Of a stretch of DNA of 12,676 bases, positions 6,825-12,676 are shown in pieces. Position numbers and translations under genes: made by a program. The stretch comes from Rhodoferax sp. (GTDB lineage Bacteria > Pseudomonadota > Gammaproteobacteria > Burkholderiales > Burkholderiaceae_C): contig JAKFXU010000244.1 in the NCBI GenBank assembly GCA_021731215.1, forward strand, positions 1 through 12,676, in the 5' to 3' direction. Below the pieces are notes generated by a model. The model worked only from the letters and a program-made list of their open reading frames with translations, searched no databases and was not told the DNA's origin. The first letter of the stretch is position 1, and every line of letters starts with the position of its first letter.

Positions 6825-7035
6825 TATTTCTCCAGCCTGTTTTTGCTGTTCTGGTCATCGCGAGCGAGGTCCGATGCACTGGGCTGTGGCCGCCCCGGCG
6901 TGGGGACAGCCAGCCGGTCGGCTGAACGCGTCATTTGATCTTTTTTGCCAATCATTTTGGTGCGCTTGGTTATTGATACGACGCTTCATTGAGCCCAAAC
7001 TTGCATGCAACTCAACACAGCAATCAGGAGCAGAT
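6825..7035 (+). promoter_or_regulatory. Leader/promoter region of the beta-oxidation operon
   Basis: The only sizeable gap within the catabolic cluster, and less GC-rich toward its end. It holds TTGCCA (6945-6950), a CCAA...TTGG inverted repeat (6948-6951/6957-6960) and two tandem TTGGT copies (6957-6961 and 6966-6970). AraC-type activators often bind such direct repeats near the -35 region. No convincing -10 box at standard spacing was found, which would fit an activator-dependent promoter. A good ribosome site AGGAG (7026-7030) lies 5 bases before the thiolase ATG and decides that start. Confidence 0.45.
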
Positions 7036-8229
7036 ATGACCCGTATGCAAAGACCCGTTCACGTTGTCGGCGTGGGCATGATTCCCTTCACCAAACCGGG
7101 CGCCAGCGACCCCTACACCGTCATGGGTGCCCGCGCCGCGAAGCTCGCGCTCGACGACGCGGGTGTGGACTACGCAGATGTTCAGCAGGCCTATGTGGGC
7201 TATGTGTATGGTGACTCCACTTCCGGTCAGGCGGCCATTTACGGCGTCGGCTTCACCGGCATTCCGGTGTTCAATCTCAACAACAACTGCTCTACCGGAT
7301 CGAGCGCCCTGTTTCTGGCGCGCCAGGCGGTGGAGAGTGGCATGGTCGAGTGCACGATTGCGCTGGGCTTTGACCAGATGGTGCCGGGCGCGCTGAAGGG
7401 CGCCTACGACGATCGCCCCTCACCCATGACGCGCTTCGCAGAAGTGATGACGGCGCACCAGGGCTACCTCCCCGGCACACCCCGGGCGGCGCAGTTTTTC
7501 GGCGGTGCCGGCCGCGACTACATCAAGCAGTACGGCATCCGCCCTGACACCTTCGGCCGGATTTCGGTCAAGGCCCGCCAGCATGCCGCGCGCAACCCGC
7601 TGGCGGTCTTTCGCCAGACCCTGACGCTGGACGAGGTGATGGCGTCGCCCGCCGTGTTTGATCCGCTGACCCGGTACCAGTGCTGCCCGCCCACCTGCGG
7701 TGCCGCTGCGGCCATTGTGTGTTCGGCCGACTTTGCCAAAAAGCACAACCTGGACATGCGGGTCGTGATTGCGGCCCAGGCCATGACAACCGACACGTCC
7801 AGCACATTTGAGACCGATGACATGCGCAAGGTGGTAGGTTACGACATGAGCGCCGCCGCGGCCAGCCAGGTATACGAGGCGGCGAGCATCGGCCCCGAGG
7901 ACCTCGACGTGGTGGAACTGCACGACTGCTTCACTGCCAACGAACTCATCACCTATGAGGCTCTGGGCCTCACGCCGCCCGGCACGGCCGAAAAATTCAT
8001 TCTGGACGGGGACAACACCTACGGCGGGCGCATCGTCACCAATCCGTCCGGTGGCCTGCTCTCCAAGGGGCACCCGCTGGGCGCCACGGGCCTGGCGCAA
8101 TGTGCCGAACTGGTGTGGCAACTGCGCGGGCAGGCCGACCAGCGTCAGGTGGAAGGTGCCCGGATGGCCCTGCAACACAACCTGGGCCTGGGCGGCGCCT
8201 GCGTGGTCACCCTGTACCAGGCAGTTTGA
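7036..8229 (+). CDS. SCP-x-type thiolase (acetyl-CoA acyltransferase, lipid-transfer-protein thiolase)
   Basis: Thiolase-fold enzyme of 397 residues, expected to cleave 3-ketoacyl-CoA with CoA in the last step of beta-oxidation. NNNCSTGSSAL carries the nucleophile Cys85. HDCFTANE (His296, Cys298) is the signature of SCP2/SCP-x thiolases, in which this Cys takes the role of the CxG cysteine of classical thiolases. GHPLGATG has His346. The C-terminus NLGLGGACVVTLY also fits the SCP-x class. There is no SCP2 lipid-carrier domain, so it is a stand-alone thiolase. The ATG at 7036 follows AGGAG by 5 bases; a longer in-frame extension upstream to 6697 overlaps the regulator gene and is not real. It is the first gene of the operon, 12 bases before the first MaoC-like gene. 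SCPx thiolases in animals act on 2-methyl-branched and sterol-derived ketoacyl-CoAs; the substrate here is not known. Confidence 0.92.
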   Translation: MTRMQRPVHVVGVGMIPFTKPGASDPYTVMGARAAKLALDDAGVDYADVQQAYVGYVYGDSTSGQAAIYGVGFTGIPVFNLNNNCSTGSSALFLARQAVESGMVECTIALGFDQMVPGALKGAYDDRPSPMTRFAEVMTAHQGYLPGTPRAAQFFGGAGRDYIKQYGIRPDTFGRISVKARQHAARNPLAVFRQTLTLDEVMASPAVFDPLTRYQCCPPTCGAAAAIVCSADFAKKHNLDMRVVIAAQAMTTDTSSTFETDDMRKVVGYDMSAAAASQVYEAASIGPEDLDVVELHDCFTANELITYEALGLTPPGTAEKFILDGDNTYGGRIVTNPSGGLLSKGHPLGATGLAQCAELVWQLRGQADQRQVEGARMALQHNLGLGGACVVTLYQAV

Positions 8230-8241
8230 GGCGCTGGACCC

Positions 8242-8700
8242 ATGATTGACAAACGTTTTATTGGCCACACCCTGCCGGCGTTCAGCGCGGTGGTGGAGGC
8301 GGGGCGCCTGCGCTTTTTTGCCAAGGCCACCGGCCAGACCGATCCCCTCTACAGCGACGAGGCTGCGGCCCGTGCGGCAGGCCATCCGGGTCTGCCGGTG
8401 CCGCCCACCTTTTTGTTTTGCCTGGAGATGGAGTCACCTGATCCGGCCGCCATTCGCAACCTTCTGGGGATGGATTACCGCAGCCTGCTGCACGGCGAGC
8501 AGGCGTTCACCTACCACGCCATGGCCTACGCGGGCGACACGCTGACCTTCGCGCAGCGCATCCATGACATTTATGACAAGAAGGGCGGAGCGCTCGAATT
8601 TGTAGAACGCAAGACCAGCGTGACCAACCAGCGCGACGAACTGGTGGCGGAGTTGCGTTGCGTCACCGTTGTCCGCAACGCGACGAAAGGCCAACCATGA
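8242..8700 (+). CDS. MaoC-like N-terminal hot-dog protein, probable non-catalytic hydratase subunit
   Basis: Small hot-dog-fold protein of 152 residues, like the MaoC_dehydrat_N family and the mycobacterial HadA/HadC subunits. The place where active hydratase 2 enzymes have G-D-x-N-P-x-H reads FAKATGQTDPLYSDE (residues 26-40): Gln32 replaces the catalytic Asp and Tyr37 replaces the His. It therefore likely lacks activity itself and gives the acyl-binding half of a heterodimer with the next gene product. LPVPPTFLFCLEME is also typical of the family. Its stop overlaps the start of the catalytic partner (ATGA), which suggests translational coupling and matched amounts. The start is 12 bases after the thiolase stop. 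Confidence 0.85.
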   Translation: MIDKRFIGHTLPAFSAVVEAGRLRFFAKATGQTDPLYSDEAAARAAGHPGLPVPPTFLFCLEMESPDPAAIRNLLGMDYRSLLHGEQAFTYHAMAYAGDTLTFAQRIHDIYDKKGGALEFVERKTSVTNQRDELVAELRCVTVVRNATKGQP

Positions 8701-9119
8701 CCACGCCACCAAATTTTCACTCCATCCAGGTCGGCGACAGCCTGCCCCCATTCGAGACCCCCCCGATTTCGCGTCTGGCGCTGGCCTTGTACTGCGGTGC
8801 CTCGGGCGATCACAACCCGATCCATGTCGATATTGACTTTGCCAAAGCCTCCGGCATGCCCGATGTCTTTGCCCATGGCATGTTGTCCATGGCGTGGCTG
8901 GGTCATGTATTGACCGGCTGGGCGCCGCAGACCGCGCTGCGGGACTACAGCGTGCGTTTTGCCGCCATCACCCACGTTGGGGAGCGCATCACCTGCGCCG
9001 GCAAGGTCGTCGAAAAGCTGGAGCGCAACGGTGAGCGTTGTGTGCGGGTGGAATTGGTCACGGCCAACCAGAATGGCCTGGTGAAACTCACGGGCGAAGC
9101 GCTGATTGCGCTGCCCTAA
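8697..9119 (+). CDS. MaoC-domain (R)-specific enoyl-CoA hydratase, catalytic subunit
   Basis: Hot-dog-fold hydratase of 140 residues that adds water to trans-2-enoyl-CoA, giving the (3R)-hydroxy form if it follows the hydratase 2 family. The signature YCGASGDHNPIHVD is complete, with catalytic Asp38 and His43. PDVFAHGMLSMAWLG matches the second conserved block. The start at 8697 overlaps the stop of the preceding gene (ATGA) and has a GAAAGG stretch just upstream; in-frame starts further upstream would run into the earlier gene. Partner and order match split heterodimeric hydratases such as HadA/HadB. Its product would feed the SDR encoded 21 bases downstream. Confidence 0.9.
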   Translation: MTTPPNFHSIQVGDSLPPFETPPISRLALALYCGASGDHNPIHVDIDFAKASGMPDVFAHGMLSMAWLGHVLTGWAPQTALRDYSVRFAAITHVGERITCAGKVVEKLERNGERCVRVELVTANQNGLVKLTGEALIALP

Positions 9120-9128
9120 CTTCTCCAC

Positions 9129-9133
9129 AAGGA
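9129..9133 (+). promoter_or_regulatory. Ribosome binding site of the SDR gene
   Basis: AAGGA lies 7 bases before the ATG at 9141, in a short AT-rich spacer. It is the clearest internal ribosome site of the operon and fixes the SDR start. Confidence 0.7.
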
Positions 9134-9140
9134 AAATAAA

Positions 9141-9968
9141 ATGATCCGAAAACTCGAAGGCAAGGTCGCCCTCATCTCCGGCTCCGGACGCGGCATCGGC
9201 CGTCAAATCGCCCTCAAACTCGCCAGCGAGGGCGCCCGTGTCGTGATCAATGACCTGGACGCGGCACCCGCCAATGAGACCGTGGCCGACATCGTGGCAG
9301 GTGGCGGTCAGGCCGTGGCCTGTATCGGCAGCGTCACCGACGCCGACTTTGGAGAACGTTTTGTCAAGCAGGCGCTGGACAGCTTTGGCGGCATTGACAT
9401 CATTGTCAATAACGCCGGCTACACCTGGGACAACGTGGTGCAGAAGATGAGCGACGAGCAGTGGGAAGCCATGCTGGCGGTGCACCTCACCGCACCGTTT
9501 CGCATCCTGCGCGCGGCTTCCGGCTTCATCCGGGATGCGGCCAGGAAAGAGGCGCAAGCCGGTCAAACGGTGTTTCGCAAAGTGGTCAACATCTCGTCCA
9601 CCTCGGGTGTTTACGGCAACGCCGGCCAGGCCAACTACGCCGCCGCCAAGGCCGGCATCAATGGTCTGACCAAGGCGATGGCGAAAGAATGGGGCCGCTA
9701 CAAGGTCAACGTCAACAGCGTGGCCTTCGGCCTGATCATGACGCGCTTGACCGAATCCGCCGCCGACGCGGATGCGAAGATCGACATCGCCGGCCAGCAA
9801 ATCAAGGTGGGCGTGAACCCGCAGGTACTCAAGAACGCCGAGGCACTCATCCCACTGGGGCGCGGCGGCACGCCCGAAGAGGCGGCAGGCGCGGTCTATT
9901 TGTTCTGCATCCCCGAGTCCAACTATGTGAGCGGGCAGGTGCTGGTCTGCGGCGGTGGTCGCCCATGA
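9141..9968 (+). CDS. SDR-family 3-hydroxyacyl-CoA dehydrogenase
   Basis: Classical short-chain dehydrogenase/reductase of 275 residues, likely oxidising 3-hydroxyacyl-CoA with NAD(P)+. The cofactor motif GSGRGIG is at 14-20 and NNAG at 90-93. The catalytic Ser153 and Y166-x3-K170 are all present, and the C-terminal GQVLVCGGG is typical of FabG-like enzymes. Asp at the end of the second strand (VVINDLD) would favour NAD+ over NADP+. The active-site stretch SGVYGNAGQANYAAAK strongly resembles the dehydrogenase part of peroxisomal multifunctional enzyme 2 (17-beta-HSD type 4), which works with a MaoC-type hydratase, as here. The stop overlaps the acyl-CoA dehydrogenase start (ATGA). A FabG-type ketoacyl reductase is the alternative, but the context is catabolic. 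Confidence 0.9.
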   Translation: MIRKLEGKVALISGSGRGIGRQIALKLASEGARVVINDLDAAPANETVADIVAGGGQAVACIGSVTDADFGERFVKQALDSFGGIDIIVNNAGYTWDNVVQKMSDEQWEAMLAVHLTAPFRILRAASGFIRDAARKEAQAGQTVFRKVVNISSTSGVYGNAGQANYAAAKAGINGLTKAMAKEWGRYKVNVNSVAFGLIMTRLTESAADADAKIDIAGQQIKVGVNPQVLKNAEALIPLGRGGTPEEAAGAVYLFCIPESNYVSGQVLVCGGGRP

Positions 9969-11119
9969 ACCAAGCCAGACGCCCGTGGATGGACGCCGAC
10001 CTGGAGATGCTGCGCGACACCGCGCGCAAGTTCTTCGAGCGCGAATGCGTGCCCCATGAGGCGCGCTGGGTCGCGCAGCACCATGCCGACCGCGAGATCT
10101 GGACCAAGGCAGGGCAAGCCGGGCTGCTCTGCGCCAGCATTCCCGAGGAATACGGCGGTGGCGGTGGCAGTTTCCTGCACGAGGCCGTCATCTGTGAAGA
10201 GCAGGCCGGCGCCATGGTGGCGGCCTTCAGCAACAACGTGCACAGCGGCATCGTGGCGCACTACATCCTGGCCTACGGCAGCGAGGCGCAGAAGCGGCGC
10301 TGGCTGCCGCGCATGGCCACGGGGGAGTTGGTGGCCGCCATTGCCATGAGCGAGCCTGGCGCCGGGACCGATCTGCAGCGCATCAAAACCAGCGCCGTGC
10401 GTGAGGATGACGCGTATGTGATCAATGGCTCCAAGACCTTCATCACCAATGGCCACCACGCCAACCTGATTTGTGTTGCCGTCAAGACCGGTGTGGCCGT
10501 TGGCGCCAAGGGTGTTTCCCTGGTGATGATCGAGACCGATGGCTTGCCGGGTTTTCGCCGGGGTCGTTTGCTGGACAAGCTGGGGCAAAAGTCACTGGAC
10601 GCCGTCGAGTTGTTTTTTGACACGATGCGCGTGCCGGCGGACAACCTGCTCGGCGGCGAAGAAGGCAAGGGCTTTGCCCAGCTGATGCAGCAATTGCCGC
10701 AGGAACGACTGCTGATTGCCGTCGGCGCAGTGGCCACCATGCACCGCGCCATTGGGGAAACCACCGCCTACGTGCGCCAGCGTGAGGTGTTTGGCAAGCC
10801 GCTGATGGCGCTGCAAAACACCCGGTTCAAGCTGGCCGAGTGCCTGACCCAGGCGAGCGTGGCGCGCAGTTTTGTCGACGACTGCATCGCGCGCCTGCTG
10901 CGCGGCGAGCTCGATGTGCCCACCGCTGCGATGGCGAAATGGTGGACCACCGACACCAGCTGCCGCATCGTGGACGAGTGCCTGCAGCTGTTTGGCGGCT
11001 ATGGCTACATGATGGAATATCCGATCGCGCGTCTGTATGCCGATGTGCGCGTGAGCAAGATTTATGGCGGTGCCAACGAGGTCATGAAGGAAATCATCGC
11101 CCGTGCCATGGACCGTTGA
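9965..11119 (+). CDS. Acyl-CoA dehydrogenase, long-chain/branched-chain (LCAD) type
   Basis: FAD enzyme of 384 residues that introduces the alpha-beta double bond and passes electrons to ETF. Acyl-CoA dehydrogenase blocks are in order: PEEYGGGG near residue 60, AMSEPGAGTDL (flavin/substrate region), GSKTFITNG, then RQREVFGKPL and QLFGGYGYMMEYPIARLYAD. The C-terminal motif IYGGANEVMKEIIAR has Gly where MCAD/SCAD have the catalytic Glu. The Glu is instead expected in LPQERLLIA (Glu247), as in mammalian LCAD and isovaleryl-CoA dehydrogenase. LCAD is known to accept 2-methyl-branched substrates. The ATG at 9965 overlaps the SDR stop; a long in-frame extension upstream to 9461 runs over the SDR gene and is rejected. 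Confidence 0.93.
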   Translation: MNQARRPWMDADLEMLRDTARKFFERECVPHEARWVAQHHADREIWTKAGQAGLLCASIPEEYGGGGGSFLHEAVICEEQAGAMVAAFSNNVHSGIVAHYILAYGSEAQKRRWLPRMATGELVAAIAMSEPGAGTDLQRIKTSAVREDDAYVINGSKTFITNGHHANLICVAVKTGVAVGAKGVSLVMIETDGLPGFRRGRLLDKLGQKSLDAVELFFDTMRVPADNLLGGEEGKGFAQLMQQLPQERLLIAVGAVATMHRAIGETTAYVRQREVFGKPLMALQNTRFKLAECLTQASVARSFVDDCIARLLRGELDVPTAAMAKWWTTDTSCRIVDECLQLFGGYGYMMEYPIARLYADVRVSKIYGGANEVMKEIIARAMDR

Positions 11120-11176
11120 CGTGACATTTTGCGCCGCACGATCCGCGCTATAGCAACAACACCAGAGACCCCACCC

Positions 11177-12676
11177 ATGCCAGCCCTGCATCATCGATTC
11201 TGGCCCAAAGGCATCCCGTACGACGTTCGGGTGCCCGCGGTCACACTCATCCATTTTCTGGACGTGGCGGCGCAGCGCTACCCGGACAAGCCCGCGGTTC
11301 TGTACTGCGGTGCGGTGCTGACCTATGCGGACCTGAAGTTCAAAGTGGATGCCATGGCGGCCTATCTCCAGCAGCACCTCGGCGTGCAGCGCGGCGACCG
11401 CGTGCTGCTCATGAGCCAGAACTGCCCGCAGTTCGTGATTGCCTATTACGCGGTTCTGCGGGCAGGTGCCGCCGTGGTGCCTGTCAACCCGATGAGCACC
11501 ACGCCCGAGATTCGCTACTACATGGCTGACAGCGGCGCGCGCGTGGCCTTCGTCGCGCAGGACTTGTTGCCGCGGCTGATGGACTGCATGGCGCCCCATC
11601 AGGCGGGCGGCCTGGAAGCCGTGGTGGTCCATGCCTACAGCGACGGCTTGCCGGCGCACAGGACCGATGACGTGCCGGATTGGGTGCTTGCGGTTCGTCA
11701 GCCCTTGCCCGACGCAGCCTGTCACAGTTTTGAATACGCCCTGGCACAGCAACTGACGCCCGATGCCGACTGCGGCGTGCCCGGCGATCTGGCCGTGCTG
11801 CCCTATACCTCGGGCACCACCGGCCACCCCAAAGGCTGCATCCACACCCATGCCACCGTGCTGGCGTCCAATGTTGCCTCGCAACTGTGGAAGAACCTCA
11901 ACGTCGAGTCGGTGTTTCTCTGCGTGGCGCCGCTGTTTCACATGCTGGGCATGCAAAACGGCATGAACGTGCCCATCACGCTGGGCGCCACCATCGTCAT
12001 GATGCCGCGCTGGAACCCGGTGGTGGCACTGCAACTGATTGAGCGCCACCGGGTCACGGCCTGGACGGCACCGCCGGCCATGGTGATCGATTTCTTTGCA
12101 CAACCAGAAGCGTTGCAGCGCGACCTGTCCAGCCTGTGCCTGCTGTCAGGCGGCGGCGCCGCCATGCCGGAGGCCGTGGCCACCATGCTGGCCGAGCGCT
12201 TTGGCCTGGTTTACAACGAGGCCTATGGTCTCTCGGAAACCGCGGCGTTTCTGCACGCCAGCCCGCTCTCGCGTGGCAAGCGCCAGTGCCTGGGCATGCC
12301 CACGCAGGGCGTGGACTCGCGCATCGTTGATCCCGAAACGTTGCAGGAGCTCCCGCAGGGCGAAGTGGGCGAGCTGGTGACCCACGGCGCCCAGGTCATG
12401 CCCGGCTATTGGCGCAACGAGGAGGCCGACCGCAGCGCGTTCATCGAGATCGATGGCAAGCGCTTCTTTCGCACCGGCGACCTGGCCTACGTGGACGAGG
12501 AAGGCTACTTTTTCATGCGTGACCGGCTCAAACGCATGATCAATGCGTCGGGCTTCAAGGTCTGGCCGGCCGAGGTGGAAAGTGCGATGTACGAGCACCC
12601 CGCCATTCACGAGGCCTGCGTCGTCTCGGTGGAAGATGCGCACCGCGGCGAGACCGTCAAGGCGCTGGTGGTGCTC
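11177..12676 (+). CDS. AMP-dependent acyl-CoA ligase (fatty-acid-CoA ligase family), 3'-truncated by window
   Basis: Activates a carboxylic acid with ATP and CoA, giving acyl-CoA, AMP and PPi: the entry step for the cluster. 500 residues are visible and the frame is open to the last base, so the last few tens of residues, with the expected catalytic Lys region, lie outside. Motifs: the P-loop YTSGTTGHPKG (210-220), LLSGGGAAMP and YGLSETA of the substrate pocket, GYWRNEEA, and RTGD (432-435). The hinge DRLKRMINASGFKVWPAEVE is also present. The ATG at 11177 gives a normal N-terminus (a HFLDVAAQRYPDKPAV block at about 30-45). It follows the dehydrogenase by 57 bases with no terminator seen, so it is probably in the same operon. 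Medium/long-chain or alicyclic acids are possible; the substrate cannot be told from the sequence. Confidence 0.92.
   Translation, partial: MPALHHRFWPKGIPYDVRVPAVTLIHFLDVAAQRYPDKPAVLYCGAVLTYADLKFKVDAMAAYLQQHLGVQRGDRVLLMSQNCPQFVIAYYAVLRAGAAVVPVNPMSTTPEIRYYMADSGARVAFVAQDLLPRLMDCMAPHQAGGLEAVVVHAYSDGLPAHRTDDVPDWVLAVRQPLPDAACHSFEYALAQQLTPDADCGVPGDLAVLPYTSGTTGHPKGCIHTHATVLASNVASQLWKNLNVESVFLCVAPLFHMLGMQNGMNVPITLGATIVMMPRWNPVVALQLIERHRVTAWTAPPAMVIDFFAQPEALQRDLSSLCLLSGGGAAMPEAVATMLAERFGLVYNEAYGLSETAAFLHASPLSRGKRQCLGMPTQGVDSRIVDPETLQELPQGEVGELVTHGAQVMPGYWRNEEADRSAFIEIDGKRFFRTGDLAYVDEEGYFFMRDRLKRMINASGFKVWPAEVESAMYEHPAIHEACVVSVEDAHRGETVKALVVL

Noticed and set aside
6697..7035. 113-codon N-terminal extension of the thiolase frame
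   Set aside because: It overlaps the 3' end of the AraC-type gene, has no thiolase similarity, and the AGGAG just before 7036 marks the true start.
9461..9964. 168-codon N-terminal extension of the acyl-CoA dehydrogenase frame
   Set aside because: It lies wholly over the SDR gene in another frame, is Arg/Gly/Gln rich without family similarity, and the ATGA overlap at 9965 is a normal coupled start.
10592..12103. Minus-strand open frame of 503 codons across the dehydrogenase and ligase genes
   Set aside because: It is antisense to two genes with complete family motifs, is rich in His/Arg/Gln/Gly as expected for shadows of GC-rich codons, and shows no recognisable domain.
1..12676. CRISPR array, tRNA or rRNA genes, toxin-antitoxin or phage-defence genes
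   Set aside because: I found no regularly spaced repeats, no tRNA-like cloverleaf or rRNA stretches, and no recognisable defence protein motifs on either strand.

Overview
The window is high-GC DNA, dense with same-strand genes, and looks like a chromosome segment of a betaproteobacterium, most likely a Comamonadaceae member (Rhodoferax/Polaromonas/Variovorax-like). This is inferred from the Ralstonia-type gene order hoxB-hoxC-hoxJ, a GC-rich intergenic repeat of the kind common in that family, and the character of the catabolic genes. No species can be named from the sequence alone.

Region 1 (1-3517) is an H2-sensing system. It holds the 3' part of the regulatory [NiFe]-hydrogenase small subunit (hoxB/hupU), the complete large subunit (hoxC/hupV) and a PAS histidine kinase (hoxJ/hupT). 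The large subunit has the marks of a sensor hydrogenase: no C-terminal extension after the last metal ligands, and Ile62/Phe110 at the gas-channel positions linked to O2 tolerance in Ralstonia. The kinase boxes look intact, so the system may be a working H2 switch. A cognate response regulator (hoxA/hupR) would be expected upstream, outside the window. A hairpin-rich repeat lies between hoxB and hoxC and runs up to the hoxC start.

Region 2 (3518-4526) has no intact gene. It holds a decayed minus-strand IS701-type transposase with a lost 5' end, an internal deletion, a frameshift and an Asp-to-Asn change at a likely catalytic position. A long hairpin sits at its upstream edge, followed by a probable promoter region for the next gene.

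Region 3 (4527-12676) is an acyl-CoA catabolic cluster. A family III CoA-transferase/racemase and an AraC-family regulator come first. After a 211-bp leader with a good ribosome binding site follows a tightly packed operon: SCP-x-type thiolase, non-catalytic MaoC-like subunit, catalytic MaoC hydratase, SDR dehydrogenase, LCAD-type acyl-CoA dehydrogenase and an acyl-CoA ligase cut by the window end. Together these can make a full beta-oxidation turn: activation, alpha-beta desaturation, hydration, oxidation and thiolysis. The set resembles the peroxisomal branched-chain route (AMACR, hydratase 2/SDR of MFE-2, SCPx thiolase). This suggests a methyl-branched, isoprenoid, alicyclic or sterol-side-chain acid as substrate, but the substrate is not determined by the sequence.

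No tRNA, rRNA or CRISPR array was seen. All convincing intact genes are on the + strand; the long minus-strand open frames are shadows of GC-rich coding DNA.
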